From positions 1-64,000 of the forward strand of contig CABVRQ010000011.1 in NCBI GenBank assembly GCA_902500695.1: a stretch of DNA of 64,000 nucleotides, read 5' to 3'. The notes under the pieces were generated by a model that was not told the DNA's origin, searched no databases, and worked only from the letters and a program-made list of their open reading frames with translations. Of the stretch, positions 34,059 to 43,048 are shown in pieces (within the stretch, counting starts at the first letter, position 1; the number at the start of each line of letters is the position of its first letter). This DNA is from an uncultured Nitrospira sp. (GTDB lineage Bacteria > Nitrospirota > Nitrospiria > Nitrospirales > UBA8639). A program made the position numbers and the translations under genes.

Positions 34059-34859
34059 ATGTCAACGATCAGTGGAGGGTTTTTTCAATTTTCTCCCGTA
34101 TTTGGAGAGGTTCAACGTAATCTGGAGACTATCCTGAATGCCATCCATGCCTTTGAGGGACATCTCCTTGTTTTTCCCGAACTTGCCCTCTCTGGATATC
34201 AATTCCTTTCTAAAGAAGAAGTCCGTGAGCTGGCAGAAGACATCCCTTCTGGTCCAACCATCAAAGCCTTGGAAGAAGCCGTTCGAGGCCGTGACCTGCA
34301 CGTGGTGGTCGGGTTGGCTGAACGAGAGCATGACCGGATATATAATTCGGCAGTGCTGATCGGCCCGAAAGGGTATATCGGGACCTATCGCAAAACGCAT
34401 TTATTTTTTGAGGAAACCCTCTGGTTTGCTCCTGGAGATACGGGATTTCTTGTCTGGGATATTGGAAAGGCCAAGGTTGGTCTTCTCGTCTGTTTTGATT
34501 GGTTTTTTCCCGAAGCCGCAAGAAGTCTGGCCATCAAGGGCGCCGATATTCTCTGCCACCCCAGCAATTTAGTGTTGCCCTATTGTCCTGATGCCATGGT
34601 GACAAGATGTTTGGAAAACGGGGTGTTTGCCATAACAGCCAATCGAGTCGGCAGGGAACAACGTGGGGAAAAACCAGCATTGCCATTTATTGGCATGAGT
34701 GAGATGGTGGCTCCCGATGGACGGATTTTGTGTCGGTCTTCCCAAAAGGACGAAGAGTTTGGTCTGTACGAGATGGATATGGCGGAAGCTCGGAACAAAC
34801 GAATCAATCCCTATAATGATTTGCTCAAAGACCGACGTCCTGAATGGTATGTCTTGTAA
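34059..34859 (+). CDS. Carbon-nitrogen hydrolase (nitrilase superfamily)
   Basis: A 266-residue cytosolic amidase-like enzyme. The Glu-Lys-Cys triad can be read in VFPELALSG (Glu about 40), YRKTHLFFEE (Lys about 110) and LLVCFDWFFPE (Cys about 145). The family hydrolyses nitriles, amides or carbamoyl compounds; the exact substrate cannot be told. GTG codons at 34053 and 34056 are alternative starts just upstream of the ATG. It starts a few bases after the smbP terminator and may have its own promoter or depend on read-through. Confidence 0.88.
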   Translation: MSTISGGFFQFSPVFGEVQRNLETILNAIHAFEGHLLVFPELALSGYQFLSKEEVRELAEDIPSGPTIKALEEAVRGRDLHVVVGLAEREHDRIYNSAVLIGPKGYIGTYRKTHLFFEETLWFAPGDTGFLVWDIGKAKVGLLVCFDWFFPEAARSLAIKGADILCHPSNLVLPYCPDAMVTRCLENGVFAITANRVGREQRGEKPALPFIGMSEMVAPDGRILCRSSQKDEEFGLYEMDMAEARNKRINPYNDLLKDRRPEWYVL

Positions 34860-35023
34860 TCCGCAAGTACCGGAATCTACAGGTCAGGGCGGTGGCCTGG
34901 CTTGACATAACCGCGAGGATGCCATAAATCCTGAATAGGGGTATAAACCTAAGAACCAGATTGTGGTCAGGAGGAGATTGTTTAAGGATGAATCTTTCTA
35001 TTGGTAGGGATGAGGAGGATATT

Positions 35024-35785
35024 ATGAAGAGGTGGGTGGTCATTTCGGTTGTGCTTCTGATGGGATTGTCCGGGTGTATGGTTTCGAAGACGAAATATGA
35101 GGCTTCGGTGGCGGATATGGAGTCGGCCAAGGCCGAGTTGGAAAAAAGCCGGATGCATCAGGAAGCCCTTGAAGAACAAATACGCAATTTAAAGGGATTG
35201 AACGAAAAAGTCTCTACAGATCTAGAGACCATGACCACCGAAGTGCAACGGATTAAGGAAGGGCGAAAAAATGAGCACACCTTATTGGAAACACGTGAGC
35301 GGGAATTAGATCAGGAGAAAGAGCAGCTCACATCAAAGTTGCGGGTGGTTGTGGACCAATATCAAAAAGTCAAATCGCAAAACAAAGCACTGAAAGAGAC
35401 GGTGTTGCGCTATCAGAAGGAATTAAAAGATACCCGTGAATCTTCCGTGGGGAGTACAGCCGGAGTGATGAAACCCTCGGAAACCACCGATATGTCCAAA
35501 AGCGGAATTGCCCAGCCAGTGACGCCTAGCTCTATCGTTTCGTCCAAACCGCCAGTGCCAAAAATTGTGACTTCTCCAACACTTCCAAAAATGGGAGGTG
35601 ATTTAGTCAATATTAATAAGGCGCCGGTGAGTGATCTGGTTTTAACACTGGGGTTAACCCGTGAAGTAGCTGAGGAAGTGATTTCCAACCGGCCTTATCG
35701 GCTTCGTGGCGAACTTGTGGCGAAAAACATTATTCCCAAGGCCACATTTGACGAGATCAAGGATCGTATCACGGCTTCTCCGTAA
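35024..35785 (+). CDS. Coiled-coil lipoprotein with ComEA-like tail
   Basis: A 253-residue lipoprotein. The lipobox LSGC sets the acylated Cys at residue 18 after a hydrophobic VVISVVLLMGL. Residues about 30-140 are a long coiled coil (EKSRMHQEALEEQI, RERELDQEKEQLT). A Pro/Ser/Thr linker follows to about 195. The tail DLVNINKAPVSDLVLTLGL...EEVISNRPYR matches the helix-hairpin-helix repeat of ComEA-type DNA-binding proteins. A lipid-anchored protein with an HhH domain could hold DNA or a protein at the envelope. The start at 35024 is set by AGGAGG 5 nt upstream. Confidence 0.8.
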   Translation: MKRWVVISVVLLMGLSGCMVSKTKYEASVADMESAKAELEKSRMHQEALEEQIRNLKGLNEKVSTDLETMTTEVQRIKEGRKNEHTLLETRERELDQEKEQLTSKLRVVVDQYQKVKSQNKALKETVLRYQKELKDTRESSVGSTAGVMKPSETTDMSKSGIAQPVTPSSIVSSKPPVPKIVTSPTLPKMGGDLVNINKAPVSDLVLTLGLTREVAEEVISNRPYRLRGELVAKNIIPKATFDEIKDRITASP

Positions 35786-35787
35786 TG

Positions 35788-35926
35788 GGAGTGGTGAAAA
35801 ATGCCGCCAGCGGCGTTCTCGCCGTCTGGCCGTGCTCACGTACTCCTCCGTACACTCCGCTTGTCTAAGCCGCTGCGGCCTTCCCTTCGAGAGGTCTTAG
35901 GTCAGGACGAGCCTTTGAACACTCCC
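35788..35926. repeat. Dispersed palindromic-ended repeat, copy 1
   Basis: A 139-bp element bounded by a perfect 7-bp inverted repeat (GGGAGTG...CACTCCC). It shares long near-identical blocks with the copy at 39551: the left block with GAAAAATGCCGCCAGCGGCG, the centre with TGCTCACGTACTCCTCCGTA, and the right end TTGAACACTC. It lies between the convergent 3' ends of the lipoprotein gene and lolD. Confidence 0.85.
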
Positions 35927-35991
35927 AGGATTCTTCTACAAGGGGAACTTCATCAACAGAGATGGAGTTCCCCTTATTTTTCTGTGTGGTC

Positions 35992-36747
35992 TTACGACAT
36001 GGTTCCAGTGTTGGACCCATCGGTGAGGCAGCGATCTTCGATAATTTGTCCATCCTGCAGTTGAATCAGCCGGTCAGTTTGAAGGGAAAGTTTTTCGTTG
36101 TGGGTCACAATCACGAAGGCTGTTCCATGCGTGTGATTGAGTTTTCGTAAAAGCGCAAATAATTCATCACCGGTATGCGTGTCGAGATTGCCTGTTGGTT
36201 CATCCGCCAACACCAGGTCAGGATGTCGGATCAAGGCTCTGGCTACGGCGACACGTTGTTGCTCTCCTCCGGATAATTCCCCTGGTTTATGGTGTAGGCG
36301 GTGAGAGAGCCCCACTTCAGAGAGAAGTGATTGAGCCGCGTCCATAGCCTGCTGTTTTGGAATTTTTTGAATGAGCGCCGGAAGGTAGGTGTTTTCCAAT
36401 GCGGTGAATTCAGGCAGGAGGTGATGAAATTGAAAGACAAATCCGATGGATCGATTCCGGAATCCCGCTAAGGCAGTTTCGCTGACCCTAAACATATTCT
36501 TTCCCTCAAACAGCACCTCTCCGCTGGTCGGGCGATCTAAGGTTCCCATGATGTGGAGCAATGTACTTTTCCCTGCCCCTGATGCTCCGACAATCGACAC
36601 CATTTCCTTTCGCGCTAAGGTCATGGTAATGCCGTTGAGAACATGCACCGTTTGCTTGCCCATTTGAAATGAGCGACAAAGATTGTCAATGGAGACCAAT
36701 GGCAATGGCACTTGAGGAGTGAACTCTGAATCGATGGGGTTATTCAT
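35992..36747 (-). CDS. lolD: Lipoprotein-releasing system ATPase LolD
   Basis: A 251-residue ABC ATPase with Walker A GASGAGKST (about 54-62), signature LSGGEQQR and Walker B LVLADEP. Q-loop FQFHHLLPEF with the conserved hydrophobic stretch is typical of LolD. It powers extraction of lipoproteins from the inner membrane for transport to the outer membrane. It overlaps the lolC/E gene by 8 bp, so the pair is translated together. Confidence 0.93.
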   Translation of the reverse strand: MNNPIDSEFTPQVPLPLVSIDNLCRSFQMGKQTVHVLNGITMTLARKEMVSIVGASGAGKSTLLHIMGTLDRPTSGEVLFEGKNMFRVSETALAGFRNRSIGFVFQFHHLLPEFTALENTYLPALIQKIPKQQAMDAAQSLLSEVGLSHRLHHKPGELSGGEQQRVAVARALIRHPDLVLADEPTGNLDTHTGDELFALLRKLNHTHGTAFVIVTHNEKLSLQTDRLIQLQDGQIIEDRCLTDGSNTGTMS

Positions 36748-38026
36748 AACGAAGTGCGCTGACTGGGTCTAATTTCGCCGCTTGCCATGAGGGGTAGAAC
36801 GTGGCGGCAAAACTGATGAGGATGGCCGAAGTGGCTACCAACAGCACATCCAATGGTAGGATATGCACGGGAATGCGGGATATGTAATAGACGGAGGCGT
36901 CGAAGGTCCAATAGTTCTGAATGAGCCACAAAAAGGTATAGCCGAGAGGGACCCCAATGCCTGTTCCCACGAAACCGATCACCAACCCGTTTAGCATGAA
37001 AATCCGCATGATGGCTCCTGGCGTGGCGCCCATGGCTTTGAGGATGGCAATTTCACGTTGTTTCTCGTTAACAATCATCGTCAGGGTTCCTACGATATTG
37101 AACGACGCGACCAGGGTGATCAAGACCAGCAGGAGAAACATCATAGTCTTTTCGAGTTTCAATGCCGAAAACAAATTTCGATTTAACTGCATCCAATCCC
37201 GTGCGATAAAGGTGGAGCCGAGTGTGGCTTCCAGGCGTTGGGCAATCTGCTGTGCCAAAAATACGTCGTTGACTTTGACTTGAATCCCGGTGACCGTCTC
37301 ACCGAGATTGAAAAACTTCTGGGCTTCTTCCAGACTGATATACGACAACGAAGAATCATATTCGAACATGCCGGATTCGAATACACCGACAACGGTGTAG
37401 GGCCGAATTTTCGGTGTCATGGTCAATGAGGTCATGGGGCCGACAGGTGATACGACGTTGATGGTATCGCCGATAAACACGCCAAGCCGAAAGGCCAGTT
37501 CCTTCCCTAAAATAATTCCGGGCGGATTGGAGGGCGAAGGAGTGGGGTTGTCCTGGTCAGAATTGGGAGATGTTGATGTGGGTGGAGTAAAAGGGCGAGT
37601 CAGGTCAGCCAAATCCCCGAATTTCATGTTGGCTTCTAAATCGGTCACGCGTGTTTCCTGCGAGGGCTGAATGCCTCGGAGGATGATCCCTTGCACAGCT
37701 GTTTTGGAGGTGACGAGCACTTGCTTGAAAATAAACGGGGCGGCCGCGATGACATCGGGCACAGCTTCAATCTGATCGACAAGGTCCGCATAGCCTTGCA
37801 TGTCGATGCTACCACGTTCCTGTACGATCACATGCGCGGTCGTTCCAAGAATTTTCGACTGAAGATCCTCCTTGAAGCCGGTCATGATGCCAAGCGTTCC
37901 AATGAGTGCTGCGACACCAAGCGTGATTCCGGTGATGGAGATAAACGTGTTCAGCGAAATCGTTCGTTGCCGACGTTTGGCCCGAAGATACCGCAGCCCA
38001 ATTAATATCTCATACGGGAGGGTCAC
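36740..38026 (-). CDS. Lipoprotein-releasing permease LolC/E
   Basis: A 428-residue inner-membrane protein. The first membrane segment (ITGITLGVAALIGTLGIMTG) follows the N-terminal LIGLRYLRAKRRQRTISLNTF, which is diagnostic for LolC/E. A periplasmic domain of about 220 residues and three C-terminal spans with the FtsX motif EIAILKAMG complete it. Only one Lol permease gene is present here, so the complex may be a homodimer (LolF type) or the second subunit lies elsewhere. It overlaps lysS by 4 bp (ATGA). Confidence 0.92.
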   Translation of the reverse strand: MTLPYEILIGLRYLRAKRRQRTISLNTFISITGITLGVAALIGTLGIMTGFKEDLQSKILGTTAHVIVQERGSIDMQGYADLVDQIEAVPDVIAAAPFIFKQVLVTSKTAVQGIILRGIQPSQETRVTDLEANMKFGDLADLTRPFTPPTSTSPNSDQDNPTPSPSNPPGIILGKELAFRLGVFIGDTINVVSPVGPMTSLTMTPKIRPYTVVGVFESGMFEYDSSLSYISLEEAQKFFNLGETVTGIQVKVNDVFLAQQIAQRLEATLGSTFIARDWMQLNRNLFSALKLEKTMMFLLLVLITLVASFNIVGTLTMIVNEKQREIAILKAMGATPGAIMRIFMLNGLVIGFVGTGIGVPLGYTFLWLIQNYWTFDASVYYISRIPVHILPLDVLLVATSAILISFAATFYPSWQAAKLDPVSALRYE

Positions 38027-39519
38027 AAAGGCCGATCCGGTCGAAGTTGGGGAAAGAGAATGACATCGCGAATCGAGGCCTGATTGGTGAGTAGCATGAC
38101 GAGTCGATCAATCCCAATACCTTCTCCTGCTGTGGGAGGCATGCCATATTCGAGGGCTCGAATAAAGTCCTCATCCAGATAATGGGCTTCGTCGTCTCCC
38201 GCATCCCGCAAGGCCACCTGGGCTTCAAAGCGTTGTCGCTGGTCCAACGGATCGTTTAACTCCGAAAATCCATTTGCTAATTCCCGTCCACCGATAAAGA
38301 GTTCAAAGCGGTCTGTCAGGGCCGGGTTGGATTCTTTTTTTCTGGCCAACGGGGAGATTTCGATAGGGAAATCGGTAATGAAGGTTGGTTGAGTCAGGGT
38401 TGGCTCGACTGTGGCTTCAAAGAGGTTGACGAGGATGTCGACATGGCTGGCTTGCGGAGCACAATCAACACCTAACCGTTTTGCCGCGTCCACGGCTTTC
38501 TTGTGATCGGACAAGACTTCAGGATCTAACTGGTTGACCTCTACGATCGAGTCCAAATAGGGCACCCGTCGCCAGGGCGGTGCCAGGGAAATGCTTTGTC
38601 CCTGGTAATCCACCGTTGGGCCTCCGCATATTTCCAGACTCAAGGTGTGAAACAACTGTTCGGTCAGGTCCATCAGATCATTGAAATCCGCATAGGCCTG
38701 ATAAAATTCCAACATGGTAAATTCAGGATTGTGTATGGTGGAAATGCCTTCATTGCGGAAATTGCGGTTAATTTCAAAGACGCGCCGGAATCCCCCGACA
38801 ATGAGGCGTTTGAGGTATAACTCCGGTGCCACACGCAAATACAAGTCCACGTCGAGGGTGTTGTGATGGGTCACAAACGGGCGAGCGGTGGCTCCGCCAG
38901 GGATGGAATGCATCATCGGCGTTTCCACTTCGAGATATTCTCGTTCCGTGAGAAACGAACGAATGATATTGATGATTCGACTGCGCGTGCGGAAAACCTG
39001 GTGCACCGATGGATTGGCAATCAAATCCACATAGCGTTGCCGATACCGGGTTTCGATGTCGGTGAGTCCGTGCCATTTCTCAGGAAGAGGCCGTAACCCC
39101 TTCGTGAGAAAGGTGAGAGTATGGACTTCCACCGTGAGTTCGTCGGTTTTGGTGCGAAATAACTTGCCTTCGACTCCGATCCAATCCCCTAAATCAAACG
39201 ACTGGGAAAGTTCGTAGGTCTGATCCCCAAGCAGATCTTTCTTAAGATAGACCTGGAGACGATGGCCTTCCTCCTGTAAGGCTGCGAAGGCGGCTTTTCC
39301 AAAACGGCGCATGGCCACAATACGTCCGGCCACCGTGCACGAAATCGGGGTGCCTTCAAGCTCTTCTTTGGTCGAGTCCGTATACGATTGAAGAATAGTC
39401 TCAAGGTTGTGGGTGGTGGGAAAACGTGTCCCAAATGGACGGAGGCCTCCATCTTGAAGCGCGTGAAGTTTTTCCAGCCGTTGTTGTTGTTGTTCGTTTA
39501 ATTCTTCCATAACTGACAA
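38023..39519 (-). CDS. lysS: Lysyl-tRNA synthetase, class II
   Basis: A 498-residue class II synthetase. The N-terminal OB-fold (AGRIVAMRRFGKAAFAALQE, about 66-85) binds the anticodon. Motif 2 (FRNEGISTIHNPEFTMLEFY) and motif 3 (GIGIDRLVMLL) are intact. Length is as usual for LysRS. It is the first gene of the lysS-lolC/E-lolD unit; this coupling is often found. Copy 2 of the dispersed repeat begins 31 bp upstream of the ATG. Confidence 0.97.
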   Translation of the reverse strand: MSVMEELNEQQQQRLEKLHALQDGGLRPFGTRFPTTHNLETILQSYTDSTKEELEGTPISCTVAGRIVAMRRFGKAAFAALQEEGHRLQVYLKKDLLGDQTYELSQSFDLGDWIGVEGKLFRTKTDELTVEVHTLTFLTKGLRPLPEKWHGLTDIETRYRQRYVDLIANPSVHQVFRTRSRIINIIRSFLTEREYLEVETPMMHSIPGGATARPFVTHHNTLDVDLYLRVAPELYLKRLIVGGFRRVFEINRNFRNEGISTIHNPEFTMLEFYQAYADFNDLMDLTEQLFHTLSLEICGGPTVDYQGQSISLAPPWRRVPYLDSIVEVNQLDPEVLSDHKKAVDAAKRLGVDCAPQASHVDILVNLFEATVEPTLTQPTFITDFPIEISPLARKKESNPALTDRFELFIGGRELANGFSELNDPLDQRQRFEAQVALRDAGDDEAHYLDEDFIRALEYGMPPTAGEGIGIDRLVMLLTNQASIRDVILFPQLRPDRPL

Positions 39520-39550
39520 GGCTCTACTGATTCATGAAGGTGAATATCTC

Positions 39551-39712
39551 AAGAGCATGTTGAAAAATGCCGCCAGCGGCGTTCCCTGCCTTCGCCGAAG
39601 CGGCTTCGCGCAGGCAGGTCGCCCCTTGGCCGTGCTCACGTACTCCTCCGTACGCTCCGCTCGTCCAAGCGGCTGCGGCCTTGCTGGACGGGCCTTTTTG
39701 AACACTCTCTTC
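39551..39712. repeat. Dispersed palindromic-ended repeat, copy 2
   Basis: A 162-bp element in the same orientation as copy 1 at 35788. The ends AAGAG...CTCTT form imperfect inverted repeats that continue as GTTGAAAAATGCC and CCTTTTTGAACA. The difference in length comes mainly from an extra hairpin near 39584-39620 (CCTGCC...GGCAGG) that copy 1 lacks. It lies in the 349-bp gap between the prfB stop and the lysS start; the remainder of the gap holds no gene. Confidence 0.85.
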
Positions 39713-39868
39713 TATTCCTCTGGTGAGGCTCGATCACTCATATGTTGAGGAAACGGCCAAATGATTGAAATATTTAACAGCCCCCTCGATGGTCGTCTGG
39801 CCAGCCTATGGAGCGCGAATATGTTCGGTGTTGAATCATAAAGACTGAGTGTTGAATGGAGATGCGTA

Positions 39869-40991
39869 TTAATTGGCCGGCATGTGTGACGCTTTCGAGG
39901 CCTTCATCGTTAAATACGCTTCAATGAAAGAATCTAAGGCTCCATCCATGACCGCAGCGACATTGCCTGACTCATGGTTGGTCCGGTGGTCCTTGACCAT
40001 TTGATACGGTTGGAACACATACGAGCGAATTTGGCTACCCCAGGCAATATCTTTCTTTTCCCCAACAATATTTTGAAATTCAGCATCCTTCTTTTGTTGT
40101 TCCAGCTCATACAGCTTCGCTTTTAACACCCGCATGGCGCCGATCCGGTTTTGTAATTGCGACCGTTCATTTTGGCATTGCACCACGGTTCCTGTGGGAA
40201 GATGGGTCATGCGAATAGCGGTTTCCACCTTGTTTACATTTTGCCCGCCCGCCCCGCCCGCGCGAAAGGTATCGATTTTCAGATCCTTATCGTCAATCAC
40301 AATTTCAATATCGTCGTCCAATTCCGGATAAACCCCCACTGCAGCGAACGAGGTATGTCGACGCTTGTTAGCGTCAAATGGGGAGATCCGAACCAGCCGG
40401 TGCACTCCAGCCTCTGAGTGCAGGTATCCATAGGCCAATGGACCGGCAATCGCCAATGTCACGCTTTTGATTCCGGCTTCATCGCCTGGTTGCAGATCGA
40501 TGGTTTCCACTTTGTATCCGCGTTCCTGTGCCCATCGAACATACATGCGCATGAGCATCTGTGCCCAGTCCTGGGATTCGGTTCCCCCTGCTCCGGGATT
40601 AATGCTGAGAATGGCATTATTCTGGTCATGTTCGTCCGATAACAGCTGCTCCAAGCGCCAAGCTTCCAGCGTGGCCTCAATGTCTTTGATGCCCTTGCTC
40701 CACTCAGCTTCTAGTTCCGGATCGCCCTGTTGGCCAATCAGATCGAGAATGGCGAGAAGGTCATCCCGTTGCTGGTCGAGTTGGTGGAGGCGTGCGAGTT
40801 GGCGTTCGATCTCGGATTGACGTCGTCCGGCTTTGGCGGCCTGACGGGGATTATTCCAAAAATCCGGTTGGGAGGTCTCCCGCTCGAGTTCTTCCAGTTC
40901 AGTTGTTAGCCGAGGAACGTCAAAGATACCTCCGGAATTCCAGAATGTAGTCGTTGATTTTTTCCATTCGAATGCGAATATCTTCGAGCAT
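39869..40991 (-). CDS. prfB: Peptide chain release factor 2, with programmed +1 frameshift
   Basis: Two frames joined by a +1 shift. The first runs from ATG 40991 for 23 codons (MLEDIRIRMEKIN...FRRYL) to an in-frame UGA at 40922-40920. The second continues from GAC 40921 to 39869. The full product is 373 residues. The stop-codon recognition motif SPF is at 203-205 and the catalytic GGQ at 248-250, both at normal RF2 positions. RF2 reads UGA and UAA; low RF2 makes the ribosome pause at the UGA and shift, so the gene regulates itself. lnt ends 20 bp upstream. A description of only the 261-residue second frame would miss about 112 residues. Confidence 0.96.
40919..40933 (-). promoter_or_regulatory. 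prfB: RF2 programmed +1 frameshift site
   Basis: In the minus direction the sequence is GGAGG (40933-40929), TAT, CTT, TGA, C. It matches the known prfB signal: an internal Shine-Dalgarno, a 3-nt spacer, the slippery CUU, then UGA C. It lies at codons 20-24 of the gene. Confidence 0.95.
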
Positions 40992-41011
40992 GGGCAGCAC
41001 TCCTCTCGTGG

Positions 41012-42640
41012 CTATATCGGTAAAGGCCGTGGTTTGCGCGTGGAAAGCGGTGTGGTAAACCGACACCAAGTGAACAAAATACCAGCCATTATAACACAAC
41101 CCCAACTAAAGACATCCCCAAATTGAGTGTAAAAGGTGGGTGATGAGGAACGGAGGGGCACTAATCCTGTCACCGCTTGTTCTGAGAAAATTGATGTCCG
41201 GGAAAGAATGCGTCCGTCCGGGGCAATGAAGCCGGAAATGCCGGTGTTGGCGGCTCTGGCAAACGCCAGATGATTTTCCACGGCACGAAAGACGACCATG
41301 CCGAAATGTTGATGTGGCGCAGCAGAATCCCCGAACCAGGCATCATTGGTAATCGTGACGAGAAAATTAGCACCCTCCTGGGCCATCCGGCGAACCAGAT
41401 CGGGGAAAATCACCTCGAAACAAATAGCCACTCCGAATCTCGGACCACTGTCTGGGGGAACCGTTGGGACTTGCATAGTCATGATTCCCTGACCGGATTT
41501 GAAGTCGCCGATCCCCACCACGAGCTTGTCCAGAAAAAAGAGAATTGATCGCAAGGGAATGTATTCCCCAAATGGCACCAGATGCCGTTTGTCATACCGG
41601 TCTGAGACCCGTCCCGCAGCCGTCACTAGAAAGGCACTGTTGTACAAATACGGACGGCCGTCTTGTTGAAATCGAAGTGTGGGGCTGCCAAATAGCAACG
41701 AGCTGTGCGTGTCTTTCGCAATATCGAGGACCTGACTCTGGTAGACGGGTTCCTGCTCGAAGAGGAATGGTGTGGCCGCCTCCGGCCAAATGAGCAGATC
41801 GGTATTCTTCCCGGCTTCCTGACTGAGCGAGGTGTAGCGTCGAAGTGTTTCATCCCGATAGGCCTCGTTCCATTTGACGGCCTGGTCAATGTTGGCCTGG
41901 ACCAAACCAATCGACAGCGTGGGTGCCGAGGCATCAATGTTGGCTTGTTCCTGCACTCGCCAGGTTCCGTAGGCAAGGACGAGAATCAGAGTGCAGATAA
42001 AGCTTGCCACGGACGCCCAGGGTCCTGGGAGGGCGAACCCTCGTGTTTTGCCATAGATCCATAACAGGAGAGAGGCGAGCGCGACATTGCCCATGACGAT
42101 TAAAAATGACACACCATAGACACCCGTCACGTCGGCAAATTGAATTACCGAAAGCCATTGATATTGGGAATAGCCCAAGAGCGCCCAGGGAAACCCGCTC
42201 AACGCATAGGTTCGCACAAATTCCAAGGTGACCCACAGGGCAGGAGCTCCAAGCCACAATAGGTTGGGACATGCGTGTTGGAACTTGGCAAATCCCCAGC
42301 TATAGATACCCATGTATAAGCCAAGATAGGCAGACAAAAGGAGCATCAACAAGGCACTCACGATGAACGGCACTTGACCAAATTGATGCATGGCCGTGAT
42401 GACCCATGTCACGGTTCCCGCAAAGGCGACCGTTCCCGCGAGCCACCCATAATACAATGCCCGTTTTGGCGGGAGGTCATGAATGAGAATGTGGAGGGGA
42501 ATCAACGCCAACCAGGCCAGCCATCCGAGATCAAATGGCGGGAAGCTGACAGGATGAAGGATGCCGGTTAATGCAATGGCCAGAAGAGCCGCCAACGGCT
42601 TGCGAGAGAGAAAGGATGCGGGTGGAATGGTCTGTCCCAC
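41012..42640 (-). CDS. lnt: Apolipoprotein N-acyltransferase
   Basis: A 542-residue inner-membrane enzyme that adds the third acyl chain to lipoproteins. Six or more membrane segments fill residues about 15-230 (HPVSFPPFDLGWLAWLALIPL). The periplasmic nitrilase-type domain follows with Glu in LIWPEAATPF, Lys in RYDKRHLVPFGEYIPLR and Cys in VAICFEVIFPD. It ends 20 bp before prfB. Together with the Lol genes downstream it points to outer-membrane lipoprotein export. Confidence 0.95.
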   Translation of the reverse strand: MGQTIPPASFLSRKPLAALLAIALTGILHPVSFPPFDLGWLAWLALIPLHILIHDLPPKRALYYGWLAGTVAFAGTVTWVITAMHQFGQVPFIVSALLMLLLSAYLGLYMGIYSWGFAKFQHACPNLLWLGAPALWVTLEFVRTYALSGFPWALLGYSQYQWLSVIQFADVTGVYGVSFLIVMGNVALASLLLWIYGKTRGFALPGPWASVASFICTLILVLAYGTWRVQEQANIDASAPTLSIGLVQANIDQAVKWNEAYRDETLRRYTSLSQEAGKNTDLLIWPEAATPFLFEQEPVYQSQVLDIAKDTHSSLLFGSPTLRFQQDGRPYLYNSAFLVTAAGRVSDRYDKRHLVPFGEYIPLRSILFFLDKLVVGIGDFKSGQGIMTMQVPTVPPDSGPRFGVAICFEVIFPDLVRRMAQEGANFLVTITNDAWFGDSAAPHQHFGMVVFRAVENHLAFARAANTGISGFIAPDGRILSRTSIFSEQAVTGLVPLRSSSPTFYTQFGDVFSWGCVIMAGILFTWCRFTTPLSTRKPRPLPI

Positions 42641-42820
42641 GTTTACCAGGGAGCAATGATTATCTTCAGGGGCGAGCCCTGAAGTCTTATCAGGTGTGGA
42701 CTCATAAAGCCAGGATTACACCTGAAAATTAGAGTAGACGATGGCTGGTGTTGAATGAAGATAATGATTGCAGGAGAGCTGAGGAATACGATTGATCGCG
42801 ATAAGAGGACCAATTTGAAT

Positions 42821-42847
42821 ATGCCGTTCACCCGGTATGAACGGCAT
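42821..42847 (-). terminator. Strong hairpin after rpmB
   Basis: A perfect 10-bp stem (ATGCCGTTCA with TGAACGGCAT) and a 7-nt loop begin 10 nt past the rpmB stop. The bases after it on the minus strand are T-rich but not a clean U-tract. A second 8-bp hairpin (42664-42684) lies nearer lnt. Either may end or attenuate the rpmB transcript. Confidence 0.45.
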
Positions 42848-42856
42848 GAGGTCCGA

Positions 42857-43048
42857 TTAGACGGCTTTTTGGACCAATCCGGACCGCAGGCAACGGGTGC
42901 AAACTTTAATACGTTGTGCTGCACCCTTCACAAGTGCGCGAACTGTGCGGAGATTCGGCCGAAACACGCGTTTTGTCCGATTATTGGCGTGACTGACATT
43001 GTTTCCCACTAAGCGGTTTTTTCCGCACACGTCACATGAAAAAGCCAT
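42857..43048 (-). CDS. rpmB: 50S ribosomal protein L28
   Basis: A 63-residue ribosomal protein. FSCDVCGKNRLVGNNVSHA opens as in L28, and NNRTKRVFRPNLRTVRA is the conserved basic core. The Cys pairs CDVC and CTRC make it the zinc-binding (C+) form. It stands alone, 217 bp upstream of lnt in the same direction. Confidence 0.97.
   Translation of the reverse strand: MAFSCDVCGKNRLVGNNVSHANNRTKRVFRPNLRTVRALVKGAAQRIKVCTRCLRSGLVQKAV

Noticed and set aside
40920..41105. A 61-codon frame ending at the prfB UGA taken as a separate small gene
   Set aside because: Its last 23 codons are the N-terminus of RF2 up to the frameshift site; the rest lies in lnt.
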